From positions 496,001 to 560,000 of the forward strand of contig NZ_BLLN01000003.1 in NCBI RefSeq assembly GCF_011170125.1: a stretch of 64,000 nt of DNA. Direction: 5' to 3'. Made by a program: the position numbers and the translations under genes. The DNA is from Streptomyces diastaticus subsp. diastaticus (GTDB lineage Bacteria; Actinomycetota; Actinomycetes; Streptomycetales; Streptomycetaceae). The notes below the pieces were generated by a model. The model worked only from the letters and a program-made list of their open reading frames with translations. It did not search any database and was not told the DNA's origin. Shown here in pieces: positions 40,934 through 49,986 of the stretch (the first letter of the stretch is position 1; the number at the start of each line of letters is the position of its first letter).

Positions 40934-41743
40934 GTGAAAAAGCTCTCCGTACGACGACGCCATCCGCTGGCGGCGTTCGTCGTCCTACTCCTCGCGCTGG
41001 CGGCCACCGGGGGGCTGTACACCGCGTTCGCACCCGCGGACAAGGCGCAGGCCGAAGAAACCGCCCAGTCCCTCGCCATCGAGGAGGGCAAGAAGCTCTA
41101 CGCCGTCGGCTGCTCCAGCTGCCACGGCACCGGCGGTCAGGGCAGCTCTGACGGTCCGAGCCTGGTCGGCGTGGGATCGGCCGCGGTCGACTTCCAGGTC
41201 GGCACCGGCCGGATGCCGCTCCAGCAGCCCGGCGCCCAGGCACCGAGCAAGCCCGCGATCTACACCCAGGCCGAGATCGACCAGATGGCGGCCTACATCG
41301 CCTCGCTCGGCGCCGGCCCGACGACGCCGACCGCCAAGCAGTACAGCCCCGAGGGCGCCGACATCGCCAACGGCGGCACGCTGTTCCGCAACAACTGCGC
41401 GCAGTGTCACAACTTCGTCGGCAAGGGCGGTGCGCTCACCAACGGCAAGTACGCGCCCGACCTCGAGGACGTGTCCCCCAAGCACATCTACGAGGCCATG
41501 CAGACCGGCCCGCAGAACATGCCGTCCTTCCCCGACAGCGTCCTCCCCGAGCAGGAGAAGAAGGACGTCATCGCGTACCTCCAGACGGTCAACACCAGTG
41601 AGTCCGACAGCCCCGGTGGTCTGCGGCTGGGCGGTATCGGCCCGGTCGCCGAAGGACTCTTCGCGTGGATCTTCGGCCTCGGCGCCATGATCGCCGTGGC
41701 CGTCTGGGTCGCCGCCCGGACCGCAAAGGCCAAGAAGTCATGA
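40934..41743 (+). CDS. qcrC: Cytochrome bc1 complex dihaem cytochrome c subunit
   Basis: A 269-residue membrane-anchored dihaem cytochrome c that carries electrons from the Rieske protein directly to CuA of the oxidase, replacing a soluble cytochrome c in actinobacteria. An N-terminal helix (11-33) serves as signal or anchor. Haem motifs are CSSCH (60-64) and CAQCH (155-159), with distal Met residues in GRMPLQQPG and QNMPSFPD. A C-terminal membrane helix (about 240-262) follows. The start is GTG at 40934. It overlaps qcrA by four bases. Confidence 0.97.
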   Translation: MKKLSVRRRHPLAAFVVLLLALAATGGLYTAFAPADKAQAEETAQSLAIEEGKKLYAVGCSSCHGTGGQGSSDGPSLVGVGSAAVDFQVGTGRMPLQQPGAQAPSKPAIYTQAEIDQMAAYIASLGAGPTTPTAKQYSPEGADIANGGTLFRNNCAQCHNFVGKGGALTNGKYAPDLEDVSPKHIYEAMQTGPQNMPSFPDSVLPEQEKKDVIAYLQTVNTSESDSPGGLRLGGIGPVAEGLFAWIFGLGAMIAVAVWVAARTAKAKKS

Positions 41744-42792
41744 GCAGCCAAGAGAATTCCGAAGAGAACCTGCTGAAGAAGCAGGACCCCGCGCACGGCG
41801 CGGTGGCCGTGGCGGACGACCCGTTCGCCGACCCCGGCCTGCCCCCTCACGAGGCCCGGCAGCAGGACCTGGACGAGCGGACCGCCAAGCGGTCCGAGCG
41901 CACCGTGGCCCTGTTCTTCACGGTGTCGATGCTCGCGACCATCGGGTTCATCGCGTGCTTCGTGATCTTCCCGGTCGACAAGGTCATCAGCGTCTGGCCC
42001 ATCGGCAAGGTCAGTGCCCTCAACTTCTCCCTGGGCCTGACCCTGGCCGTGGCGCTGTTCTTCATCGGCGCGGGCGCCGTCCACTGGGCGCGCACCCTGA
42101 TGTCGGACGTGGAGATCGCCGACGAGCGCCACCCGATCCAGGCGAGCCCCGAGGTCAAGGCCAAGGTTCTGGCCGACTTCAAGCAGGGCGCCGAGGAATC
42201 GGTGCTGGGCCGGCGCAAGCTCATCCGCAACACCATGTTCGGCGCGCTGGCCATGGTGCCGCTCTCCGGCATCGTCCTCCTGCGCGACCTCGGTCCGCTC
42301 CCCGAGGACAAGCTGCGCCACACCCTGTGGGGCAAGGGCAAGGCCCTGGTCAACATGAACACGGGCGAACCGCTGCGTCCCGAGGACATCGCGGTCGGCT
42401 CGCTGACCTTCGCCAAGCCCGAGGGCCTGGAGGAGCACGACCACGGCTTCATGAACGAGATCGCCAAGGCGGCCCTGATGATCGTCCGGCTCCAGCCGGA
42501 GGACATCAAGGACAAGCGCGAGCTCGACTGGTCGCACGAGGGCATCGTGGCCTTCTCCAAGATCTGCACCCACGTCGGCTGCCCCATCAGCCTCTACGAG
42601 CAGCAGACGCACCACGCGCTCTGCCCGTGCCACCAGTCCACCTTCGACCTCTCCGACGGTGCCCGGGTCATCTTCGGCCCCGCCGGACACGCCCTGCCGC
42701 AGTTGCGCATCGGCCTGAACGACGAGGGCTACCTGCAAGCCCTCGGCGACTTCGATGAGCCCGTCGGTCCTGCCTTCTGGGAGCGCGGATGA
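41740..42792 (+). CDS. qcrA: Rieske iron-sulfur subunit of the bc1 complex
   Basis: A 350-residue Rieske protein with three N-terminal membrane helices, the actinobacterial form. The cluster-binding box is CTHVGCPIS and, 14 residues later, CPCHQSTFD. A twin-arginine pair, Arg158-Arg159 (GRRKLIRN), precedes the third helix; in Streptomyces this type is known to use both Sec and Tat for its assembly. ATG overlaps the qcrC stop, and its own stop overlaps qcrB. Confidence 0.97.
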   Translation: MSSQENSEENLLKKQDPAHGAVAVADDPFADPGLPPHEARQQDLDERTAKRSERTVALFFTVSMLATIGFIACFVIFPVDKVISVWPIGKVSALNFSLGLTLAVALFFIGAGAVHWARTLMSDVEIADERHPIQASPEVKAKVLADFKQGAEESVLGRRKLIRNTMFGALAMVPLSGIVLLRDLGPLPEDKLRHTLWGKGKALVNMNTGEPLRPEDIAVGSLTFAKPEGLEEHDHGFMNEIAKAALMIVRLQPEDIKDKRELDWSHEGIVAFSKICTHVGCPISLYEQQTHHALCPCHQSTFDLSDGARVIFGPAGHALPQLRIGLNDEGYLQALGDFDEPVGPAFWERG

Positions 42793-44429
42793 GTAACACG
42801 ACCACAGCGCCCGCCGACGAGCAGCGGGGCAAGGCCCCCGCGGGCGAGCGGGTGGCGGACTGGGCAGACGGCAGGCTGGGGATCTACTCCCTCGCCAAGG
42901 CCAACCTGCGCAAGGTCTTCCCGGACCACTGGTCCTTCATGCTCGGCGAGATCTGCCTCTACAGCTTCATCATCATCATCCTCACGGGTGTGTACCTGAC
43001 GCTGTTCTTCCACCCGTCGATGAACGAGGTGGAGTACCACGGGGTCTACGAGCCGATGCAGGGCGTGCTGATGTCCGAGGCCTACGCCTCGACGCTCGAC
43101 ATCAGCTTCGAGGTCCGCGGTGGTCTGCTCATCCGGCAGATCCACCACTGGGCCGCGCTGATCTTCGTCGCCGGCATGTTCGTGCACATGATGCGCGTCT
43201 TCTTCACGGGCGCCTTCCGCAAGCCGCGTGAGATCAACTGGCTGTTCGGTTTCCTGCTGTTCGTCCTCGGCATGTTCACCGGGTTCACCGGTTACTCGCT
43301 CCCGGACGACCTGCTGTCGGGCACCGGTGTGCGGTTCACGCAGGGTGCGATCCTGTCCGTGCCGATCGTCGGTACGTACATCTCGATGTTCCTGTTCGGC
43401 GGCGAGTTCCCCGGCACGGACTTCGTGGCCAGGTTCTACTCGATCCACATCCTGCTGCTGCCGGGCATCATGCTCGGCCTCGTGGTGGCCCACCTGATCC
43501 TGGTCTTCTACCACAAGCACACGCAGTTCCCCGGCCCCGGCCGGACCAACAAGAACGTCGTGGGCATGCCGCTGATGCCGGTCTACATGGCGAAGGCCGG
43601 AGGCTTCTTCTTCCTCGTCTTCGGCGTCATCGCGGCGGTCGCGGCCATCGCGACCATCAACCCCATCTGGGGGATCGGTCCCTACCGGCCGGACATGGTG
43701 GGTACCGGAGCCCAGCCGGACTGGTACATGGGCTTCGCCGAGGGTCTCGTCCGGGTGATGCCCGGCTGGGAGATCAACTTCCTCGGCCACACCCTGGTCC
43801 TGGGCGTCTTCATCCCGCTGGTGGTCTTCGGCCTGGTGCTGGGCGCGATGGCGCTCTACCCGTTCATCGAGTCCTGGATCACCGGCGACAAGCGCGAGCA
43901 CCACATCCTGGACCGCCCGCGCAACGCCCCGACGCGCACCGCGCTCGGTGTCGCCTGGATCACGATGTACATGATCACCCTGGTGGGTGGTGGAAACGAC
44001 CTCTGGGCGACCCACTTCCACCTGTCGATCAACGCGATCACCTGGTTCGTCCGGATCGGCTTCTTCGCCGGACCGGTCATCGCCTTCATCGTCACCAAGC
44101 GGATCTGCCTGGGGCTCCAGCGGCGGGACGCCGAGAAGGTGCTGCACGGACGCGAGTCCGGCATCATCAAGCGGCTGCCGCACGGTGAGTTCATCGAGGT
44201 CCACGAGCCGCTCAGCCAGGAGCAGCTGCACACCCTCACCCAGCACGAGCAGTACAAGCCGGTCGAGGTCGGCCCGACGGTCGACGAGAACGGTGTGGAG
44301 CGCAAGGTCAAGGGCAGCGAGAAGCTCCGGGCCAAGCTCTCCAACGCCTACTTCGGCGAGGGGACGCAGATCCCCAAGCCGACGACCGAGGAGTACCGGG
44401 AGATCCAGGAAGGCCACGGCCACCACTGA
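42789..44429 (+). CDS. qcrB: Cytochrome b subunit of the bc1 complex
   Basis: A 546-residue cytochrome b that oxidises menaquinol. Haem ligands lie in the His pairs of RQIHHWAALIFVAGMFVHMM and FYSIHILLLPGIML/VVAHLILVFYHKH. The quinol-site PEWY motif reads PDWY (AQPDWYMGF), as in other high-GC Gram-positives. A cytoplasmic C-terminal extension of about 120 residues (after 425) is typical of this group. This is the end of the ctaE-qcrCAB operon; a terminator follows. QcrB is a known drug target in related mycobacteria. Confidence 0.97.
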   Translation: MSNTTTAPADEQRGKAPAGERVADWADGRLGIYSLAKANLRKVFPDHWSFMLGEICLYSFIIIILTGVYLTLFFHPSMNEVEYHGVYEPMQGVLMSEAYASTLDISFEVRGGLLIRQIHHWAALIFVAGMFVHMMRVFFTGAFRKPREINWLFGFLLFVLGMFTGFTGYSLPDDLLSGTGVRFTQGAILSVPIVGTYISMFLFGGEFPGTDFVARFYSIHILLLPGIMLGLVVAHLILVFYHKHTQFPGPGRTNKNVVGMPLMPVYMAKAGGFFFLVFGVIAAVAAIATINPIWGIGPYRPDMVGTGAQPDWYMGFAEGLVRVMPGWEINFLGHTLVLGVFIPLVVFGLVLGAMALYPFIESWITGDKREHHILDRPRNAPTRTALGVAWITMYMITLVGGGNDLWATHFHLSINAITWFVRIGFFAGPVIAFIVTKRICLGLQRRDAEKVLHGRESGIIKRLPHGEFIEVHEPLSQEQLHTLTQHEQYKPVEVGPTVDENGVERKVKGSEKLRAKLSNAYFGEGTQIPKPTTEEYREIQEGHGHH

Positions 44430-44464
44430 CCTCCACGCCACCCTGATCGACTGATCGCCACGCC

Positions 44465-44495
44465 GGAGCCCCGTCCATTCGCTGGACGGGGCTCC
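44465..44495 (+). terminator. Terminator of the ctaE-qcrCAB operon
   Basis: GGAGCCCCGTCC (44465-44476) pairs exactly with 44484-44495, 35 bases past qcrB. Confidence 0.85.
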
Positions 44496-44558
44496 AGGCC
44501 GTTGTGGGCCTTGGTTAGGGTGGAGCATCCCGCAGGACGAGACGAACCAGGAGCGACC

Positions 44559-45623
44559 ATGAGCGCTGCGCACCCCGCTGGAGGCGACACCACGGCGGTC
44601 CGTTCCTGGCCGGAGGTCCTCAACGGTCTGCTGGACGGCCGGGACCAGAGCGCGGAGGCGACAGCCTGGGCGATGGAGCGGATCATGCGCGGTGAGGCAA
44701 CCGACGCGCAGATCGCCGGCTTCGCCGTCGCGCTGCGGGCCAAAGGGGAGACGGTCCAGGAGATCAGCGGCCTGGTCCGCGGCATGTACGCGCACGCCCG
44801 CACCATCGACGTCCCCGGCGAGAGCGTGGACATCGTCGGCACCGGCGGCGACGGCGCCCGTACGGTCAACATCTCCACCATGTCCTCCATCGTGATCGCC
44901 GGGACGGGCGCCAAGGTCGTCAAACACGGCAGCCGGGCCGCCTCCTCCGCCTCGGGCGCCTCCGACGTCCTGGAGAAGCTCGGCGTCAACCTGGAGCTCT
45001 CGCCCGACCGGGTCGCCGAGGTCGCGGAGGAGGCCGGGATCACCTTCTGCTTCGCGGTCCGCTTCCACCCGGCGCTCAGACACGTCGCCGCCGCCCGCAG
45101 AGAACTGGGTATCCGCACCGTCTTCAACTACCTGGGCCCGCTCACCAATCCGGCCCGGGTCCGCGCCCAGGCCACCGGGGTCGCGGACGCCCGCGTGGCG
45201 CCGATCATCGCGGGCGTCCTCGCGGAACGCGGCTCCTCCGCGCTGGTCTTCCGGGGCGACGACGGGCTCGACGAGCTGACCATCACCGCCACCTCCCGGG
45301 TCTGGCTGGTGCGGGACGGGGAGGTGCGCGAGGAGACCTTCGACCCGCGCGACGTCGGTATCGACCTGGTGCCGGTGGAGGCGCTGCGCGGCGCCGACGC
45401 CTCCTACAACGCGGACGTGGCCCGCAGGCTCCTCGCCGGGGAGACGGGCCCGGTCCGTGACGCGGTCCTGCTCAACTCCGCCGCCGCCCTCGCGGCGCTG
45501 CGTCCCTCGGCCGCGCCGCTCACCGAGCGGATCGCCGACGGGATGCTGCTGGCGGCCGACTCCCTCGACTCCGGCCGGGCCCAGGCGGCCCTGGAGCGCT
45601 GGGTGGCCGCCTCCCACCGGTGA
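44559..45623 (+). CDS. trpD: Anthranilate phosphoribosyltransferase
   Basis: A 354-residue enzyme that transfers phosphoribose from PRPP to anthranilate in tryptophan synthesis. The PRPP-binding motif [18 protein letters not shown] and the segments [20 protein letters not shown] and [20 protein letters not shown] are diagnostic. The ATG at 44559 follows AGGAGCGACC. It stands alone, away from other trp genes, the known arrangement in Streptomyces, and downstream of the respiratory operon terminator. A terminator at 45680-45706 ends it. Confidence 0.97.
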   Translation: MSAAHPAGGDTTAVRSWPEVLNGLLDGRDQSAEATAWAMERIMRGEATDAQIAGFAVALRAKGETVQEISGLVRGMYAHARTIDVPGESVDIVGTGGDGARTVNISTMSSIVIAGTGAKVVKHGSRAASSASGASDVLEKLGVNLELSPDRVAEVAEEAGITFCFAVRFHPALRHVAAARRELGIRTVFNYLGPLTNPARVRAQATGVADARVAPIIAGVLAERGSSALVFRGDDGLDELTITATSRVWLVRDGEVREETFDPRDVGIDLVPVEALRGADASYNADVARRLLAGETGPVRDAVLLNSAAALAALRPSAAPLTERIADGMLLAADSLDSGRAQAALERWVAASHR

Positions 45624-45679
45624 ACCGGCACTGGGGAACTCCCGGCCCGTGAAAGGCCGTTGAGCGCGCGTACAGACGG

Positions 45680-45706
45680 GGCGCGGTCCGTATGCCGGAC
45701 CGCGCC
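45680..45706 (+). terminator. Terminator after trpD
   Basis: GGCGCGGTCCG (45680-45690) pairs exactly with 45696-45706 around five bases; it separates trpD from the riboswitch transcript. Confidence 0.75.
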
Positions 45707-45737
45707 TTGCGCGTCCGCGCCAGTGTGGCAGGATGCC

Positions 45738-45830
45738 GACAGGTCATGAGTGACAGCGACTACGGCCCCGGCCCGCTGTCCGGCAACCCTCCGTCCGTGG
45801 CGGGGTGCCCCGGGTGAAGACCAGGCCGTG
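45738..45830 (+). ncRNA. SAM-IV-like S-adenosylmethionine riboswitch
   Basis: The sequence shows the conserved SAM-IV/SAM-I core in order: GGTCATGAGTGACAGC at 45742, the paired GCTGTC at 45775, then CCGGCAACCCTCC, GGGGTGCCCCGGGTGA and a closing GAAGACCAGG. GGTC (45742-45745) can pair with GACC (45819-45822) to close the core helix. Two further hairpins lie just downstream (GTCCGCG/CGCGGAC and CGCCCC/GGGGCG near 45837-45885) and may belong to the 3' domain or the expression platform. It precedes a six-codon ORF and a class V aminotransferase gene, so it probably ties that enzyme to the SAM level. Confidence 0.82.
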
Positions 45831-45917
45831 GTCAGTCCGTCCGCGGCAAGCGCGGACCCCTCGCGCCCCTTCGGGGCGAGTGTCCAGGGGTCCTGGTCCT
45901 TCGAGGGAGCGGTTCTC

Positions 45918-45938
45918 GTGAGCAAGCGAATGCGTTAG
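45918..45938 (+). CDS. Possible six-residue leader peptide (MSKRMR)
   Basis: GTG followed by AGC AAG CGA ATG CGT and TAG, with GAGGGAG ten bases upstream, located between the riboswitch and the aminotransferase. The good ribosome-binding site for so short a frame suggests that its translation has a regulatory role, for example as the switch's ribosome-gating target. I recall the same Ser-Lys-Arg-Met-Arg ending upstream of Streptomyces genes, but cannot confirm it here. The 249 bases between it and the aminotransferase ATG hold a GGTCGG/CCGACC hairpin and no other gene. Confidence 0.45.
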   Translation: MSKRMR

Positions 45939-46186
45939 GGCCGGTCGGCCCGACCGCGTCCATCCCTCCCCCCTTTTCCGAGCCCCCGGCTGTGCCGGGC
46001 CGGTCCCCGTGGCGTCCCCGCCCTGTCCGGGCGGGGGCCCGGCGATCCCGGGAAGGCGAGGCAGGACGCCGTACGTCCGGGGGACTCCCCGGGCCCGGGC
46101 CGCGGTTGCCCCACCCCGCACACCCTTCTCCGTCCTCGCCGCCGGGGCGCCGCCGCGCCCCGCCGCCCACCGCTCCGGGAGCCCCC

Positions 46187-47551
46187 ATGACCGTCACCGC
46201 CCTCCACGCCACCGTCGAGTCGGCGATTTGCGCCCCGTTGCCCGTTCTGGGTGCCGGGATCAGCGTCCCGCTCGCCACCGGCGGCGAGCGGAGCTACGCC
46301 GCCCTCGACTACGCCGCCAGCGCTCCCGCCCTGAAGCGGGTGTGGGACGACGTCGCCGCCTACGCCCCGTACTACGGCAGCGTCCACCGGGGCGCCGGGC
46401 ACCTCTCCCAGCTCTCCACCGACCTCTTCGAACGGAGCCGGGCCACCGTCGCCGCCTTCCTCGGCTGCCGCCCCGACGACGAACTCCTCTTCACCCGCTC
46501 CACCACCGACTCCCTCAACCTGCTGGCCGGGGCGCTCCCCGAGGGGTGCGAGGTCTTCGTCTTCGAGACCGAGCACCACGCCGCCCTGCTGCCCTGGCGC
46601 TCGGCCCGCCTCACCGTCCTCGACGCGCCCAGCGGCCACGACGAGGCAGTCCGCACCCTGGAGCGGGCGCTCGCCGCCCGCGACCCGTACGGCCCCGCGC
46701 TGGTCTGCGTCACCGGTGCCTCCAACGTCACCGGGGAGATCTGGCCGGTCCGCGAACTGGCCGCCGCCGCCCACGCGCACGGTGCCCGCATCGTCCTGGA
46801 CGCCGCCCAGCTCGCCCCGCACCGGCCCGTCTCGCTCACCGAGCTGGACGTCGACTGGGTCGCCTTCTCCGGCCACAAGCTGTACGCCCCCTTCGGCGCC
46901 GGGGTGCTGGCCGGGCGCGCCGACTGGCTGCGCGCCGCCGAGCCCTACCTCGCCGGGGGCGGTGCCAGCCGCACCGTCACCCGCGCCGAGGACGGCGGGG
47001 TGGACGTCGCCTGGCACACCGGGGCCGCCCGGCACGAGGCCGGCTCGCCCAACGTCATCGGCGCCTACGCCGTCGCCGCCGCCTGCTCCGCGCTCACCGA
47101 GGCCGGGCAGGACCGGCTCGCCGCCCGTGAGCAGGCGCTTCTGGAGCGGCTGCTCACCGGCCTCGCCGAGCTGCCCGGCATCCGCGTCCTGACCCTCTTC
47201 GGCGACGACGCCGACCGGGTGGGCGTGGTCTCCTTCACCGCCGAGGGCTGGCACAGCTCGCACCTGGCCGCCGCGCTCTCCGCCGAGTACGCCATCGGGG
47301 TCCGCGACGGCCTGTTCTGCGCCCACCCACTGGTCCGCACCCTGCTGGAGGCCGGCCGGACCGAGCCCGGCGAGTGCGGCGCCCCCGAGGAGACCGACGG
47401 GCAGGCGCTCAGCGCGGTCCGGGTCAGCTTCGGCGCGGGCACACCCGAGGAGCACGTCGAACGGTTCCTGGGGGCCGTCCGGGAGCTGGTCACCACCGGT
47501 GCCCGGCTGGACTACCGCACCGTCGACGGTCGCTGGGTCCCGGCCGTCTGA
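46187..47551 (+). CDS. Class V aminotransferase-fold PLP enzyme (desulfurase/lyase-like)
   Basis: A 454-residue PLP enzyme of fold type I. RSTTDSLNLLAGAL, TEHHAALLPWR, CVTGASNVTGEIWPVRELAA, DAAQLAPHRPV and SGHKLYAPFGAG (PLP Lys231) are cysteine desulfurase/selenocysteine lyase-like signatures. The catalytic cysteine loop of IscS-type desulfurases is not evident (GLFCAHPLVR carries a Cys, but in a different context), so a lyase or epimerase role is open. A weak ribosome-binding site GGGAG precedes ATG. The upstream SAM riboswitch and leader ORF suggest a place in methionine/cysteine metabolism, repressed when SAM is plentiful. Confidence 0.88.
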   Translation: MTVTALHATVESAICAPLPVLGAGISVPLATGGERSYAALDYAASAPALKRVWDDVAAYAPYYGSVHRGAGHLSQLSTDLFERSRATVAAFLGCRPDDELLFTRSTTDSLNLLAGALPEGCEVFVFETEHHAALLPWRSARLTVLDAPSGHDEAVRTLERALAARDPYGPALVCVTGASNVTGEIWPVRELAAAAHAHGARIVLDAAQLAPHRPVSLTELDVDWVAFSGHKLYAPFGAGVLAGRADWLRAAEPYLAGGGASRTVTRAEDGGVDVAWHTGAARHEAGSPNVIGAYAVAAACSALTEAGQDRLAAREQALLERLLTGLAELPGIRVLTLFGDDADRVGVVSFTAEGWHSSHLAAALSAEYAIGVRDGLFCAHPLVRTLLEAGRTEPGECGAPEETDGQALSAVRVSFGAGTPEEHVERFLGAVRELVTTGARLDYRTVDGRWVPAV

Positions 47552-48741
47552 ACGGCGGCTGCGACGGCCGGCCCGGCCGCCGCGATCGGGCCGGGCCCCA
47601 GCACCACCATCCTGAGCGCCCGCTCGGGGGTGTCGGTGAGGAGCTCCCCGCCCCGGCCCAGCGCCTGCGCCAGCCCCACCGACGCGGGCAGGACGCCGCC
47701 GCACGCGCCCACGCCCGGCGCCGTGCCGTACCCCGCGCCGAGGGTGCCGGCCGGTGCCGGTGCCGGCCGGAGAGCGTGGCGCGGCGCGCCACCCCGGCGG
47801 GCACCCCGCCGCGCGGCGTCCGCCCGTCCGGGGCGGGGCTCACCGCCCTCAAGGCCGAACCGCCGCCCCGCTTCCCGCGTTGCCGGGCGCCCGGCCGCCG
47901 GCGCGGCCGACCAGGCCGGTCGACTCCTCGCCCGGGCCGGCGTACTGGCGCTCCAGGAAGACCCGCAGCAGACGTCTCGCGTCGTGGAAGCGGGCGCCGG
48001 TGGAAGGGGCGGCGCCGCGTCCGCAGGCGGCGGTGAGCCCACCCGTCCGCCGGGAGAGGAGGCGCTCCACCCGGTGGTCGACGTCCCGCAGCAGGACGGA
48101 CCGGGTCGTCGCGGCCACCGCCGCCAGGGCGACCAGCAGCAAGAGCGGGATACGGACCCGGGCGGACATCCGGTGCGGGACGGAGGCAGCCGTCGTCCCC
48201 GTCGCCGTGGTCCGGGCCGCTCGGGGAGAGGGAGACGGAGGGCCGGGGGAGGGGGCGCGGCCGTCATCGCCGCGGTCCTCGGCGGCGGAGGGGAGCGGAC
48301 GGCTCTGCTGCGGCGGGTCCGCGGGGCCGGTCGAGGGGAAGCCGCTCCCCATCTTCACCGGGGCTCGAACTCGAAGCGTCCGGCGGCGTCGCGCGCACCA
48401 GGCGGCCGACCTCGTCACCGCCTACCGGGAGGGGTCTCGCCGCGCTGTCCGTCCTCGTTCTCCAGCGCAGGCCCCGAGTGCGTGCTCGGCGAGCTGCGCG
48501 CGGGCTCGCGCGAGGCGCCTCGCGCGGGTCGGGGCCGTCGGCGAGCGCGAAGCTGGCCGCCGCGATGGCCCAGCGGTAGCGCGACGGCGGCGGAGAGGGG
48601 CGCCACCCGGTGGGAGACAGCCATGTCCGCAGCCTGCCGGGACGACCCGGTGGCGGGGACGAGGGCCGGATGAGGGCTTCTGCATCCTGGCGGCCACCCG
48701 GTTGCCGGCGGCCGGCCGGACGCCGGCCGGCACGCCGCGGG
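47552..48741. other. Decayed gene region
   Basis: Nearly 1.2 kb without an intact gene on either strand. Minus-strand frames hold protein-like fragments broken by stops and shifts: a kinase N-terminus (47849-48169), a piece reading YRWAIAAASFALADGPDP upstream of it near 48580, and another (GGELLTDTPERALRMVVLGP) near 47620. The fragments may derive from one two-component locus or several genes. Confidence 0.55.
47849..48169 (-). pseudogene. Remnant of a sensor histidine kinase N-terminus
   Basis: From ATG 48169 the frame reads MSARVRIPLLLLVALAAVAA, a first membrane helix, then TRSVLLRDVDHRVERLL and FHDARRLLRVFLERQYAGPG, the pattern of the extracellular sensor start in a Streptomyces histidine kinase family. 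It stops after 106 codons with a disordered end, and no HAMP, phosphoacceptor or ATPase domain is found downstream. The resemblance is from memory of the family and could not be tested by alignment. Confidence 0.5.
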
Positions 48742-49023
48742 TCAGCTGTCGAGGCCGATGGCGAAGGCGGCTTCGAGGTCGTGCTGGGAGTACGTGCGGA
48801 AGGCCACGTGCGTGTCGGTGCCCTCGACCCCCTCGATCTTGCTGATCCGCCCGGGGATCACGTCGGCCAGATCGTCGTGGCGCGGCACGCGGACCATGGC
48901 GATCAGGTCGTAGGTGCCCGTCACGGAGAACACCTCGCTGACGTTGTCCAGCGCGGCGATCGCCTCGGCGATCTCGGGGATGCGGTCCACGCTGGTCTTG
49001 ATGAGCACGATCGCGGTGATCAC
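48742..49023 (-). CDS. Stand-alone Lrp/AsnC ligand-binding (RAM) domain protein
   Basis: A 93-residue protein (ITAIVLIKTSVDRIPEIAEA, then VSEVFSVTGTYDLIAMVRVP and IEGVEGTDTHVAFRTYS) corresponding to the C-terminal RAM effector domain of Lrp/AsnC regulators without the helix-turn-helix. Such SIRE-type proteins form oligomers that bind amino acids. GTG at 49023 overlaps the rhomboid stop by four bases (GTGA), with GGGAG upstream, so both come from one transcript. The ligand and partner are unknown. Confidence 0.9.
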   Translation of the reverse strand: MITAIVLIKTSVDRIPEIAEAIAALDNVSEVFSVTGTYDLIAMVRVPRHDDLADVIPGRISKIEGVEGTDTHVAFRTYSQHDLEAAFAIGLDS

Positions 49024-49757
49024 GGTTGGCTGTCTCCCTCGGTGGCCGTCGCTGGAGTCCTCACTCTAAGCGACCCCGAACGGGACCACGCATAGAGGAA
49101 CCCCAGCGCGAATCCGATGAGGTGGGCCAGGTAGGCGACGCCCGGTCCCTCGCCGCCCCCTCGGGCCGCGGCCCACTGGAGCGCGGCCCAGAACGGCAGC
49201 ACCACCCAGGCCGGGAGCCGGACCGGAAGGAAGAGGAGGAAGGGCAGCACCGTGGTGACCCGTGCGCCGGGGAAGAGGTGGAGGAAGGCGCCGAGCACCG
49301 CCGAGATCGCCCCGGACGCCCCGACCAGCGGCTGGGCCGAGCCGGCGAAGGCCGCAGCGTAGCCGAGCAGGGCCAGGTAGCCGCAGCCCAGGTAGAAGAG
49401 CAGGTAGCGCACCGGGCCCATGCGCTGCTCCAGCATGGTGCCGAAGACGTGCAGGAAGAGGAGGTTGCCGAGCAGGTGCAGCCAGCCGCCGTGCACGAAG
49501 AGCGCGGTGAGCGGGGTCAGCGCCTCCTTCGCCCGCCCCCGGAACAGTTCGGCGGGGATCACCCCCCACCGGTCGTAGTAGGCGTACTGCGCGGCGAGCA
49601 CCTGCTCGCCCGTGCCGTACGCGGGAACGAGACCGGAGACCGGCCCGAGCAGGAAGACCACCGCGCAGAGGGCGATCAGGCCGTACGTGACGGGTGCGCC
49701 GCGCCCCGCCAGCCGCAGGGCCGCCGTCCGCAGGGGGCTGAACCGTGGCACGATCAT
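49020..49757 (-). CDS. Rhomboid-family intramembrane serine protease
   Basis: A 245-residue membrane protease with six or more helices. The catalytic dyad is Ser148 in VGASGAISAVLG and His212 in AHLIGFALGF; the oxyanion-side motif HLLGNLLFLHVFG (with Asn) and a preceding WLH are present. The start is uncertain: ATG at 49757 has no ribosome-binding site and may be leaderless. It cleaves membrane proteins; substrates are unknown. It is coupled by a four-base overlap to the Lrp-type domain gene. Confidence 0.93.
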   Translation of the reverse strand: MIVPRFSPLRTAALRLAGRGAPVTYGLIALCAVVFLLGPVSGLVPAYGTGEQVLAAQYAYYDRWGVIPAELFRGRAKEALTPLTALFVHGGWLHLLGNLLFLHVFGTMLEQRMGPVRYLLFYLGCGYLALLGYAAAFAGSAQPLVGASGAISAVLGAFLHLFPGARVTTVLPFLLFLPVRLPAWVVLPFWAALQWAAARGGGEGPGVAYLAHLIGFALGFLYAWSRSGSLRVRTPATATEGDSQP

Positions 49758-49986
49758 GATCAGATCATGGCGTAACCGCCGCAAACCGCGTATATCGCCT
49801 CGCCGGGGCCGTCGGCGGCCCACGGGGCCGCCCGGCAGGCCGTAGGGTTGCGCCGTCAGGCGGCACGGACGTGTACCGCGACCCGGTCGCGGTGGCGCCA
49901 CGTGGTGGCGACGACACCAGCGCAGGCGACAGCGTGGTCGCGGCACAGCAGTAGCGACACCGAGTGACACCAAGAGGACAGCCACG

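Noticed and set aside
42729..45617. Long minus-strand frame opposite qcrB and trpD
   Set aside because: Shadow frame of two certain genes; no start signal or domain.
45750..45917. Plus-strand frame over the riboswitch
   Set aside because: The start overlaps the conserved riboswitch core and has no ribosome-binding site; only the last six codons have their own site.
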